23,945 nt of DNA from JBEKSX01 sp049516635 (GCA_049516635.1 JBEKSX010000051.1:1-23945), one strand, 5' to 3'; numbered from the stretch's first letter, positions 14,712-21,554 are shown. The notes: generated by a model from the letters alone, not told the origin. Numbers and translations: made by a program.

Positions 14712-14719
14712 TATATTTG
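14712..14719 (+). promoter_or_regulatory. TATATTTG -7-like box upstream of dnaE
   Basis: It matches the Bacteroidota -7 consensus TAnnTTTG at a suitable distance (about 33 bases) from GTG 14753. No convincing -33 TTTG lies 19-21 bases upstream, so the call is weak. The same octamer occurs before trxA and at 12853. Confidence 0.3.
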
Positions 14720-14752
14720 TATATCACATCAATTTATTTTTTAATTTCATAA

Positions 14753-17700
14753 GTGCCTGAGTTTATTCATCTTCATAACCATTCTCATTATTCATTGCTT
14801 GACGCCATTTGTACACCCGAAGGGCTGGTGCGTGCTGCCGTCGAGAACAACATGCCTGCTTTAGCATTAACAGATCACGGGGTTATGTACGGCGCTATGG
14901 AATTCTATAAGAAAGCGAGAGCGAACGGCGTAAAGCCTATCATCGGATGTGAAGTGTATATTCTTACAAAAGGATCGAGGTTCGATAAAGGCAAGGATAC
15001 TGCACTGAAATATAACCCACTGCAGAACGGAAAGGTACAGCCGCTGCCCGAAAAAATATCAGGCAGAAAATCCAAATATGACCATCTTGTTCTGCTGGCA
15101 AAAAACGAGACCGGATACAGGAACCTGCTGAAGCTGACTTCTATCGGACATACAGAAGGGTTTTATTATAAACCGAGAATAGACGCAGAGGTTCTGAAGC
15201 AGTACAGAGAAGGCCTGGTTGCTCTTTCCGCATGCGCCGGCGGAGTGGTTTCTTCACACATTATTAAAGGGAATCTGAAAGAAGCAAAAGAATCGGCTAT
15301 CATTTATAAAGAGATCCTCGGAGATGATTTTTACCTCGAGATACAGGATCACGGAATGGACATCGAAAAGCTCGTTCTCTCGGCGATGCCGAAACTGGCA
15401 AAAGAGCTGGGTATAAAACTGATTGCTACCAACGATATTCATTACATAAAACACGAGCATGCAATACCGCACAATATATATCTCTACATCAGCACGGACC
15501 TCTCCAAGGATAAGGAAGGAAAAAATATAGAAACGGATCTCCGTTACGGTACAGACCAGGTATACTTTAAGTCAGCTGAGCAGATGTGCGAGCTTTTTAA
15601 AAATTACCCGGAAGCTATTGAATCTACACTTGAAGTAGCAGAAAAATGCAATCTCGAGCTTCCGCTGGGGGTACATCACATGCCTAACTTCCCTATTCCC
15701 GAAGATTCGGGAGTAAATGATCTTGATGAATACCTCGCAAAGCTATCGCATGAGGGATTGACCAAGCGAATAAAGAATGTTACAACTGCAGAAACGGATA
15801 GGTTGAACGAAGAGCTTGAAGTAATAAAGAAAATGCAATTTTCTGGTTATTTCCTCATAGTTGCAGATTTCGTTAAGTATGCAAAGGAAAATCAAATTCT
15901 CGTGGGTCCGGGGAGAGGCAGCGATGCCGGTTCACTGGTCAGCTACGCGCTCGGGATAACTAACATAAATCCCCTCGAATATAATCTGCTGTTCGAAAGA
16001 TTTCTGAATCCCGAAAGAATATCCATGCCTGATATGGACATCGATTTTCAGGATGATAAGAGGGATGATGTAATAAATTATTCAAAGCATAAATACGGGG
16101 ATAACTCCGTCTGCCAGATAGTCACGTTCAATAAGCTGAAGACAAAAGCGGTACTGAAGGACGTCGGAAGAGTGCTGAACTATCCCTTCGATACGATGAA
16201 TGAAGTGACCAAGCACGTGCCGTCCATATTTGGTAAAGTAAAATCGCTGGAAGACTGCTATAAAGAAATACCCGAATTCAAGAATTATTTTGACGAGGCA
16301 CCGGAAAGAAAAAAGCTGTTGAATTATTCGATAGTGCTGGAGAACCTGAACAAGAATGCCAGCGTGCACGCTTCCGGGGTAGTGATAGCCCCTTCAGATA
16401 TAACCGACTTTGCACCGATCTGCAGGACCCCGCAGATGGAAAACCAGTACATGACACAGTACGATATGAAAATGCTGGAAGATGCCGGTCTTATAAAGAT
16501 GGATTTTCTGGGAATTAAGGAATTAAAGATTCTCGACCATACATTACGGCTTGTGGAAAAAAGGCACGGTGTGAAAATCGACCTCGACACGCTCCCGCTG
16601 GATGATAAAAAAACTTACGAGCTGTTTGCCAACGGGCAGACGATAGGAATATTCCAGTTCGCTAAGCCAAAGACGAGGGAATATCTCTCAAAACTGAAAC
16701 CGAAGGACATCAACGACCTTGCTGCAATGAACGGACTTAACCGTCCCGGACCGATGGAGCTTATACCTGACTTCATCGATAAGAAACAGGGCAAGAAGGA
16801 TATCACTTACCTTCACCCGTCAATTGAACCCATACTGAAGGAAACTTACGGTATTATTATTTACCAGGAACAGGTTATGCAGCTGGTAAGGCTTGTAGCG
16901 GGATACTCTCTTGCAAGAGCCGATATCGTCCGGCGTGCTATGGGCAAGAAGGACGCAAAGCTGATGAAGGAACAGGAAAAAGAATTCGTAGCCGGTGCTC
17001 TAAATAACGGTTACGACCGGAAAACCGCAAAAGAAATATTCAAGTTGATATTGAAGTTCGCCGATTACGGTTTCAATAAATCACACAGCGTTGCTTACTC
17101 CGTTCTTGCCTATTACACGGCTTACTTTAAAACACACTACCCGCTCGAATTCATGTGCTCACAGCTCAACTGCAGGAAAGATGACAACGATGAAATGGTA
17201 CTGCTTATCAATGAATGCAGGCGTATGAAGTTAAAGATCAGCATGCCCGATATCAATGAGTGTTTCGCTGATTTCACTATAGACAATAGCGAGGATAACA
17301 GGATATTGTTCGGGCTTTCATCAATTAAGAATGTTGGTTCGTTAGCCGTAGATTCAATGGTCAAGGAACGGACTGAGAATGGGCATTTTATTAACTTCGT
17401 GGATTACTGCTCACGTGTGGAAACGCGTCTTATTAACAAGAAAACTGTTGAGTCGCTTATCTTTGCGGGTGCGTTCGACAGTATTGAGACTAACAGGAAA
17501 AAGCTCGCTGTTCACCACGAGTTCATAATGAGCATGTACGGCAACAGGAAAGCCGCCGCAGGGCAATCATCACTGTTCGGAGGAACTAAAGCACGCACGT
17601 CACAGGATAATATCTTGAACGGCGAAGCTTACGATGTTCAGGACTGGTCCGACAGGGAAAAGTTATCGCACGAGAAAGCTGTGCTCGGTATATATCTGAG

Positions 17701-18319
17701 CTCCCATCCCCTAGCGGATTACGAAGAAGAAGTGAACAGATGCTCCACACTGAAGTTCGGGGATGTGCAGGATATTGAGAACGAAAAAATAGACCTTTCC
17801 AAAAATGTGAGGATGTGCGGAATAATATCCCATCTTCTCGTAAAGCAGAGCAAGAAAGGAAACAGGTTCTGCGTTTTTACACTTGAAGATTTTACAGGAC
17901 AGGGTGAATGTATCGTCTTTCAGACCGTGTACGATAATAACAGGGAGATACTTCAGAATGAATCCATCGTATCCGTTATAGGACGGGCGGAAGAGAACGG
18001 CAACACGATCAAGCTTATTGTAGAGGATGTGAAACCGCTTGTACGGGCATCAGGGGGAAAGAACGGGAAAACAAAACCGGAAGACGTAAGAAAAATAATA
18101 ATTAAGGTCGATTCGGAAACATTCGAACCTGATAAATTATACGAACTTAGAACGCTGTTCAACTCATACAGCGGGAACTGCAAAGTGTATTTTGATATAG
18201 TGAGGAACGGCAATGAACATAAGCTGATGGAATTAGAAAATATGAATTTACGTTATAATGAAGCGGTAGAGAAGGCTCTGGGCGAAATTTTTGGTAAAAA
18301 TAATATTACAATAAATTAG
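14753..18319 (+). CDS. dnaE: DNA polymerase III alpha subunit
   Basis: A 1188-residue DnaE1-type replicative polymerase, the catalytic subunit of the chromosomal replicase. Domains in order: PHP domain from residue 1 (FIHLHNHSHYSLLDA; further His/Asp clusters at LTDHGVMYG and NDIHYIK); polymerase palm with GPGRGSDAGSLVSYALG and the catalytic PDMDID (D427, D429); third Asp D584 in KMDFLG; fingers with NGLNRPGPMELIPDFI and YQEQVMQL; helix-hairpin-helix; and the C-terminal OB fold (VRMCGIISHL). QSSLF (938-942) fits the beta-clamp binding motif Q-x-x-L-F. The start is GTG with no ribosome site; the family N-terminus begins exactly there. Length and motifs indicate a complete gene. trxA follows after 39 bp. 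The reverse frames inside are shadows. Confidence 0.98.
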   Translation: MPEFIHLHNHSHYSLLDAICTPEGLVRAAVENNMPALALTDHGVMYGAMEFYKKARANGVKPIIGCEVYILTKGSRFDKGKDTALKYNPLQNGKVQPLPEKISGRKSKYDHLVLLAKNETGYRNLLKLTSIGHTEGFYYKPRIDAEVLKQYREGLVALSACAGGVVSSHIIKGNLKEAKESAIIYKEILGDDFYLEIQDHGMDIEKLVLSAMPKLAKELGIKLIATNDIHYIKHEHAIPHNIYLYISTDLSKDKEGKNIETDLRYGTDQVYFKSAEQMCELFKNYPEAIESTLEVAEKCNLELPLGVHHMPNFPIPEDSGVNDLDEYLAKLSHEGLTKRIKNVTTAETDRLNEELEVIKKMQFSGYFLIVADFVKYAKENQILVGPGRGSDAGSLVSYALGITNINPLEYNLLFERFLNPERISMPDMDIDFQDDKRDDVINYSKHKYGDNSVCQIVTFNKLKTKAVLKDVGRVLNYPFDTMNEVTKHVPSIFGKVKSLEDCYKEIPEFKNYFDEAPERKKLLNYSIVLENLNKNASVHASGVVIAPSDITDFAPICRTPQMENQYMTQYDMKMLEDAGLIKMDFLGIKELKILDHTLRLVEKRHGVKIDLDTLPLDDKKTYELFANGQTIGIFQFAKPKTREYLSKLKPKDINDLAAMNGLNRPGPMELIPDFIDKKQGKKDITYLHPSIEPILKETYGIIIYQEQVMQLVRLVAGYSLARADIVRRAMGKKDAKLMKEQEKEFVAGALNNGYDRKTAKEIFKLILKFADYGFNKSHSVAYSVLAYYTAYFKTHYPLEFMCSQLNCRKDDNDEMVLLINECRRMKLKISMPDINECFADFTIDNSEDNRILFGLSSIKNVGSLAVDSMVKERTENGHFINFVDYCSRVETRLINKKTVESLIFAGAFDSIETNRKKLAVHHEFIMSMYGNRKAAAGQSSLFGGTKARTSQDNILNGEAYDVQDWSDREKLSHEKAVLGIYLSSHPLADYEEEVNRCSTLKFGDVQDIENEKIDLSKNVRMCGIISHLLVKQSKKGNRFCVFTLEDFTGQGECIVFQTVYDNNREILQNESIVSVIGRAEENGNTIKLIVEDVKPLVRASGGKNGKTKPEDVRKIIIKVDSETFEPDKLYELRTLFNSYSGNCKVYFDIVRNGNEHKLMELENMNLRYNEAVEKALGEIFGKNNITIN

Positions 18320-18327
18320 TATATTTG
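18320..18327 (+). promoter_or_regulatory. TATATTTG -7-like box upstream of trxA
   Basis: It matches TAnnTTTG and starts on the last base-pairs after the dnaE stop codon, about 31 bases before ATG 18359. A TTTG at 18290 lies too far upstream (26 bases) for the usual spacing. trxA may instead be read from dnaE. Confidence 0.3.
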
Positions 18328-18358
18328 TGAAAAATAACTTAAAAGGAGATAATAAATA

Positions 18359-18688
18359 ATGCATCCAATGGAAATAACAGATGGAAACTTTCAGCAGGAA
18401 GTGATAAACTCTGAGATGCCGGTATTGCTGGATTTCTGGGCGGTATGGTGCGGACCGTGCAAGATGATAGCCCCGTTCGTAGAAGAGATCGCAGGCGAAT
18501 ACAACGGCAAGATAAAGGTCGGTAAGGTTGATGTGGATTCCAATCCGCAGACTGCTATGACGTACGGTATAAGAAGCATTCCCACGTTATTGATATTCAA
18601 AGACGGGAAACTGGTGGACCAGATAGTCGGCGCAGTTCCTAAAAAGACGATAACATCGAAACTTGAAATGCATCTGCAACCAGCGTAA
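18359..18688 (+). CDS. trxA: Thioredoxin
   Basis: A 109-residue cytoplasmic disulfide reductase. The redox motif is WCGPC with C31 and C34 inside DFWAVWCGPCKMIAPF. The buried Asp25 is present, and the cis-proline loop RSIPTLLIFKDG and the ending VGAVPKK are all in place. Length is that of E. coli Trx1. AAGGAG lies 10 bases before ATG 18359, which favours this start over Met4. The gene follows dnaE after 39 bp and ends at a strong terminator. Confidence 0.97.
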   Translation: MHPMEITDGNFQQEVINSEMPVLLDFWAVWCGPCKMIAPFVEEIAGEYNGKIKVGKVDVDSNPQTAMTYGIRSIPTLLIFKDGKLVDQIVGAVPKKTITSKLEMHLQPA

Positions 18689-18707
18689 ACAGGTTATAAA
18701 ACCATAT

Positions 18708-18738
18708 AAAAAAGACAGGTCTTAAGCCTGTCTTTTTT
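18708..18738 (+). terminator. Rho-independent terminator of trxA
   Basis: AAAAAAGACAGG (18708-18719), a 7-base loop, CCTGTCTTTTTT (18727-18738), continuing into TTG. A-tract and U-tract on either side make it usable in both directions. It begins 20 bp after the trxA stop. Confidence 0.92.
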
Positions 18739-18740
18739 TG

Positions 18741-18989
18741 TTATATCACGTTACTTTTGAACAAGGGGGCTTGCCCCTCGACGAGTCGAGTCGTCGACCT
18801 TGTCTTATTTTCGGGTCCCCTTAGTGTCTCCGGCAAGGGACGCTGAGGACTTTGTTATAAACATGAGAGCTATTCTCCATCAGAGTCCTCTCCGAAAGAC
18901 TCGGATGGGATTGAAACAAAAAAGAATCAATATTTTCTTTCAAGATTCATCTTTTACCCATAACCCCCCTGAATCCCCCCTTTAATTAA
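18741..18989. repeat. Repeat-filled spacer between trxA and the insertion sequence
   Basis: No convincing gene here; a short plus-strand frame at 18800-18985 is repeat-derived. It contains GACGAGTCGAGTCGTC near 18780. A 35-bp unit at 18878-18912 (CATCAGAGTCCTCTCC, then GACTCGGATGGGA) recurs at 21381-21416. The left half of the palindromic target element (AACCCCCCTGAATCCCCCC then TTTAATTAA) lies at 18962-18989. Confidence 0.65.
18982..18989. repeat. Target-site duplication, left
   Basis: TTAATTAA next to the left terminal repeat. The identical octamer follows the right end at 21308-21315. The octamer is itself a palindrome at the centre of the target element. Confidence 0.9.
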
Positions 18990-19014
18990 GGCAACTATAT
19001 ACCAGTTTGGACAA
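18990..19014 (+). repeat. Left terminal inverted repeat
   Basis: GGCAACTATATAC, CA, GTTTGGACAA. Differs from the right end at three positions (3, 14 and 15). Confidence 0.92.
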
Positions 19015-19066
19015 GGGGGGGGTATATAATTGATTATCCTCCTTGAAATTCTCGATTTTTACCGCT

Positions 19067-19594
19067 TTATGTTTTTTTTGTTGTTGGGAGGGGGTCTATA
19101 CGTGGTGCGGTTAATATTACACCTGTTGTTTTCAACACTCTTAAGAGTTCCCTTTGTATCTCATATGATAGATTGGCTTGTTCGGCTTGATAAATTGGTG
19201 TGTAATATTTATCAAACTCGGTTTGATTTATATTTGTATAGCCCAACGTCTTTGACATTTCCAAAATTAGGTCAAGAAATTTCCGTTTACGGTTTTGAAT
19301 ATCTACTGTTTCTTGGGGTTGATAGAGAATATCATAATATTGATGCCATAAATGAAGTACTTTGGGACAATCATAGAAAACAACATCAATTGTATTTAGT
19401 GCAGTTACAAGATAAGGACTCGGCGGAATTGCATCACGATAAGAAATAATGGTATGAAAAGTATTAAATTTTATATTTCTTTTTTCGTGGCGATTTTGAT
19501 ACCACAATGTAATACATACGGCAGTGATGGGACTAATTAAAATGGCTATAATGGTTGTAATTTGTAGCCAAAGGGCTTGTTCTTGAGTGAGCAT
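19067..19594 (-). CDS. Passenger: membrane-anchored DUF6680-like protein
   Basis: A 175-residue protein. After MLTQEQALW comes one membrane segment (LQITTIIAILISPITAVCITLWY, about 10-32), then a basic YQNRHEKRNIKF stretch. A soluble, mostly helical part follows with NTFHTIISYRDA, ALNTIDVVFYD and FLDLILEMSKTLGY. The order of membrane helix, R-x-E-K-R-x-x-K, TI-S-R, ALN-ID-VFY and LL-M---LGY agrees with DUF6680 as I remember it; this is unverified and its function is unknown. AAAGGAG lies 7 bases before the ATG, inside a small hairpin that is also present before the other passenger. The gene runs opposite to the transposase and fills the left third of the element. The plus-strand frame over the same bases is a shadow. 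Confidence 0.8.
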   Translation of the reverse strand: MLTQEQALWLQITTIIAILISPITAVCITLWYQNRHEKRNIKFNTFHTIISYRDAIPPSPYLVTALNTIDVVFYDCPKVLHLWHQYYDILYQPQETVDIQNRKRKFLDLILEMSKTLGYTNINQTEFDKYYTPIYQAEQANLSYEIQRELLRVLKTTGVILTAPRIDPLPTTKKT

Positions 19595-19631
19595 TTTTAA
19601 CTCCTTTCAAGAGTTTAATTGTTCTTTGAAA
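19595..19631 (-). promoter_or_regulatory. Leader hairpin covering the ribosome site of the DUF6680-like gene
   Basis: On the minus strand AACTCTT-GAA-AGGAGTT (19615 to 19599) forms a 7-bp stem with loop GAA. It holds the AGGAG ribosome site in its 3' arm. Upstream is TTTCAAAGAAC (19631-19621). The same arrangement precedes the second passenger at 19963-20003. Confidence 0.55.
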
Positions 19632-19749
19632 TAGTTTTTTTATAAATTAATCTTACAAAAAAATGAAAAAAATAGTAAGATTTATTAGACTTTGGCTATT
19701 CGTTAGAAGATTTATGAAAAAAAGAAAAGATGACTTATTACCTATTGAA

Positions 19750-19962
19750 TTAGGTTAATAGTTTCTTAAGTCTTTCATATTCTTCTGTTGCTTTATCCAG
19801 CGAAGCAAATGCAAAAGCTAAGGGTTTAGAAAGTTCAGCAATTTTTATTTCTATGATCCAAACAGCTTTTGTTTTATATTTAATCATATCTATATAAACA
19901 ATACTGGATTTTCTAATAATGCATTTTTGCTTTGATGTGTCAATTTCTATGAAATCGTTCAT
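19750..19962 (-). CDS. Passenger: small hypothetical protein (70 aa)
   Basis: The open frame extends up to 20058, but ATG 19962 is the likely start. It has GGGAG about 9 bases upstream, and the extra 32 residues of the longer frame are translated hairpin sequence. The protein MNDFIEIDTSKQKCIIRKSS reads like a small beta-rich domain (alternating hydrophobics through VYIDMIKYKTKAVWIIEIKI). A helix follows, LDKATEEYERLKKLLT. This strand-strand-helix plan occurs in many small uncharacterised bacterial proteins, and I cannot name the family. No signal or membrane segment. It is transcribed with, or in parallel to, the DUF6680-like gene, 155 bp away and with a related leader, which suggests joint regulation. 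Confidence 0.65.
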   Translation of the reverse strand: MNDFIEIDTSKQKCIIRKSSIVYIDMIKYKTKAVWIIEIKIAELSKPLAFAFASLDKATEEYERLKKLLT

Positions 19963-20003
19963 AAAATCTAACTCCCTTCGGTGAGTATAATATGTTCTTT
20001 GAA
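19963..20003 (-). promoter_or_regulatory. Leader hairpin covering the ribosome site of the 70-aa passenger
   Basis: On the minus strand ACTC-A-CC-GAA-GG-GAGT (19986 to 19971) gives a 6-bp stem with a bulged A and loop GAA. GGGAG is in the 3' arm. Upstream is TTTCAAAGAAC, then ATATTATAC, which could include a -10 box. It aligns with 19595-19631. The two inner base pairs differ between copies but remain paired. Confidence 0.55.
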
Positions 20004-20012
20004 AATTAAATG

Positions 20013-20062
20013 CCCAGTTAAAACGTCTCGACAACGGGGAGCAACGAAATGCTCCCACTGGG
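20013..20062. other. Nested stem-loop between passenger and transposase genes
   Basis: An outer stem CCCAGT (20013-20018) / ACTGGG (20057-20062) encloses an 18-base arm and an inner stem GGGAGCA-ACGAAA-TGCTCCC (20037-20056). The right arms are contiguous. TTTGTTCT follows on the plus strand. It could terminate or insulate transcription between divergent units, or be a folded RNA or a transposition site. Nothing in it decides between these. Confidence 0.5.
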
Positions 20063-20126
20063 TTTGTTCTAAAATCGTGTTTTATCCTAATTATTACAAG
20101 ATAATTTTAGGGTATAAATTAGGTAC

Positions 20127-20155
20127 TTGACAGGACAAGATTATTGTATTATATT
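20127..20155 (+). promoter_or_regulatory. Sigma-70-type promoter of the transposase gene
   Basis: TTGACA (20127-20132), 17 bp, TATATT (20150-20155). Same boxes and spacing as the efflux operon promoter at 5417. Expected start is near 20162, leaving a leader under 20 bases with no ribosome site. Weak translation would be expected, as is common for transposases. Confidence 0.65.
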
Positions 20156-20179
20156 CGTGTAGATTAAAAAACAAAGAAA

Positions 20180-21088
20180 ATGAAATACAATAGCCTAATT
20201 CAAGTACAGGAACATTTTAAAGACGAAAAAACCTGCAGAGAGCATTTAGAGGAATTGAGATGGAACGGTAATGTAACCTGTCCGTTCTGCCACCACGATA
20301 AGGTTTATAAAACAAACATAGGTTATAAATGTGCAAATCCTAAATGCTATAAGAAATTTACGGTGTTAGTAGGTACGTTCTTTGAAAATACAAAGATTCC
20401 GTTAAGAAAATGGTTTGTTGCCATATACATAGCAACGTCTCACAAAAAAGGAATATCATCTTTACAGTTGAGCAGGGATATTGATGTTACTCAAAAAACA
20501 GCATGGTTTATGTTACATAGGATTAGAGAAATGTTAAATGCCAAAGCACCGAAAATGTTAAGTGGAATTGTTGAAGCAGATGAAACATATATCGGAGGTA
20601 AAAATAAAAACAGGCACGCAGACAAAAAAATCATAGATAGTCAAGGCAGAAGCTTGAAAGATAAAACAGTGGTTTTGGGAGTATTTGAAAGAAAAGGGGA
20701 AATAGATTCAATGCCAATTAAAAATACAGCAAGAGAAACTATACAACCGTTAGTTAAAAGTCTTGTTAAAAAAGGTAGTAAATTAATAACAGATGAACAT
20801 TCAGCATATACAGAACTTGCAGGATATTATGACCATAGCATTATTAAACACGCACAAAAGGAATATGTTAGAGGTAGCATACACACGAACACAATTGAGG
20901 GGTTTTGGAGCTTATTAAAACGTGGAATAATAGGCATATATCATTCAGTAAGCGAAAAGCATTTAGAAAAATATTGTAATGAGTTTGATTTTAGATATAA
21001 TACAAAGGATATGAACGAAGAAGAAAGATTTGATAAGTCAATTAGTCAATGTAATGGAAGATTAAAATATAACCAATTAATAGCATGA
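20180..21088 (+). CDS. IS1595/ISXO2-family transposase
   Basis: A 302-residue transposase. The N-terminal zinc ribbon has C34-P-F-C37 and C51-x4-C56. A helical linker follows, with PLRKWFVAIYIATSHKKGIS and VTQKTAWFMLHRIREML, a signature of the ISXO2-like group. The catalytic core has D134 in VEADETYIGG, D205 in LITDEHSAY and E240 in NTIEGFWSLLKR, so the last two acids are 34 residues apart. The motif HTNTIEGFWS and the ending EFDFRYN are typical. Nothing is broken, so the enzyme may be active. It has its own promoter inside the element, and its TGA overlaps the ATG of a small Lys-rich ORF by 4 bases. Confidence 0.95.
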   Translation: MKYNSLIQVQEHFKDEKTCREHLEELRWNGNVTCPFCHHDKVYKTNIGYKCANPKCYKKFTVLVGTFFENTKIPLRKWFVAIYIATSHKKGISSLQLSRDIDVTQKTAWFMLHRIREMLNAKAPKMLSGIVEADETYIGGKNKNRHADKKIIDSQGRSLKDKTVVLGVFERKGEIDSMPIKNTARETIQPLVKSLVKKGSKLITDEHSAYTELAGYYDHSIIKHAQKEYVRGSIHTNTIEGFWSLLKRGIIGIYHSVSEKHLEKYCNEFDFRYNTKDMNEEERFDKSISQCNGRLKYNQLIA

Positions 21089-21267
21089 GAAAGAAGAAAG
21101 TTAGTAAATCTAAAGAAAAAGAACCGGATATACGATTTCAGAAAGATACTTCGAGAAAGTATGATCCTAAAGTCAAAATTAAGGGTGAACTGGATTCTGT
21201 ATTGAAAGTGTTTGTTGATAATCCCTCACCCATTCTTGAAAAGAGAAAAGGGAATAAAAAGAAGTAA
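21085..21267 (+). CDS. Small Lys-rich protein coupled to the transposase
   Basis: A 60-residue basic protein beginning MRKKKVSKSKEKEPDIRFQK and ending in EKRKGNKKK, with a hydrophobic centre KGELDSVLKVFVDNPSPIL. Its ATG overlaps the transposase stop (ATGA), so it is probably translated by coupling. Charged ends and a short amphipathic helix suit a DNA-binding or transposase-associated accessory factor, but this is inference. I recall similar short ORFs after related transposases but cannot name the family. It ends 15 bp before the right terminal repeat. Confidence 0.6.
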   Translation: MRKKKVSKSKEKEPDIRFQKDTSRKYDPKVKIKGELDSVLKVFVDNPSPILEKRKGNKKK

Positions 21268-21282
21268 TTTTTTTAAACTATT

Positions 21283-21307
21283 TTGTCCAAACAAGTATAT
21301 AGTTACC
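21283..21307 (-). repeat. Right terminal inverted repeat
   Basis: The reverse complement reads GGTAACTATATAC, TT, GTTTGGACAA and pairs with the left end at 22 of 25 positions. Confidence 0.92.
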
Positions 21308-21315
21308 TTAATTAA
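21308..21315. repeat. Target-site duplication, right
   Basis: TTAATTAA directly after the right end, identical to 18982-18989. Confidence 0.9.
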
Positions 21316-21530
21316 AGGGGGGATGCCCGGAGGGAAGGGGGTTTTAAAACGTAATCAAACAGCAAAGCTACTTTTATAACCATCAGAGTCCTCTCCAAGA
21401 GACTAGGATGGGACTGTAGATATTGTATTATTGGATTCCTGCTGGAGTTTATCCCGCACTTGATGTGGGGCAGGAATGACAAGTTAGTGTACTATTTCAA
21501 CAGCACCCCCGCTTTAAGGCGGGATTTCTG
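21316..21530. repeat. Right half of target element and further intergenic repeats
   Basis: 21316-21354 is the right arm of the interrupted palindrome (AAGGGGGGATGCCCGGAGGG to GGGGGTTTTAAAAC). CATCAGAGTCCTCTCC...GGATGGGACTG (21381-21416) repeats 18878-18912 in the same orientation. ATTCCTGC (21435-21442) and GCAGGAAT (21470-21477) bracket a hairpin of the GGATTCC...GGAATGAC family seen at 2485-2510. CCCGC-TTTAAG-GCGGG lies near 21507-21523. No gene is visible. Confidence 0.6.
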
Positions 21531-21554
21531 CTAAAGTAACAAGTTACTTTAGCA
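21529..21554. terminator. Perfect hairpin overlapping the stop codon of the T9SS gene
   Basis: TGCTAAAGTAAC-AA-GTTACTTTAGCA is a 12-bp perfect stem with a 2-base loop. The right arm contains the last codons and TAA (21544-21546) of the minus-strand gene. No U tract follows, so a role in termination or 3'-end protection is only possible. Confidence 0.45.

Larger units (their letters stand above)
18990..21307. mobile_element. Complete IS1595/ISXO2-type insertion sequence with passenger genes (2318 bp)
   Basis: Terminal inverted repeats of 25 bp lie at 18990-19014 and 21283-21307. They match at 22 of 25 positions and share the outer GG-AACTATATAC and inner GTTTGGACAA blocks. Both ends are flanked by the 8-bp direct repeat TTAATTAA (18982-18989 and 21308-21315), the target-duplication length known for the IS1595 family. 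Inside are a zinc-ribbon DDE transposase (20180-21088), a small overlapping ORF (21085-21267), and two minus-strand passengers (19067-19594 and 19750-19962) not needed for transposition. At 2.3 kb it is longer than a minimal one-gene IS1595 member. Intact ends, intact transposase and exact target duplication point to a recent, possibly still active insertion. Confidence 0.93.

Noticed and set aside
18800..18985. Plus-strand 61-residue frame before the insertion sequence
   Set aside because: It is made of intergenic repeat sequence also found at 21381-21416, with no ribosome site; not a gene.
19030..19449. Plus-strand 139-residue frame in the IS
   Set aside because: Shadow of the DUF6680-like gene, which has a good ribosome site and a membrane segment in the expected place.
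19663..19758. Short plus-strand frame, MKKIVRFIRLWLFVRRFMKK and 11 more residues
   Set aside because: Basic and amphipathic, so tempting as a small peptide gene, but it has no ribosome site and overlaps the end of the opposite passenger gene. Left out for lack of support.
19963..20058. Longer N-terminus of the 70-residue passenger
   Set aside because: It would translate the nested hairpin at 20013-20062 and has no ribosome site, whereas ATG 19962 has GGGAG at a proper distance.
20013..20062. Integron attC site or CRISPR-like repeat
   Set aside because: The fold lacks the RYYYAAC/GTTRRRY core ends of attC, and there is no spacer-repeat periodicity anywhere in the window.
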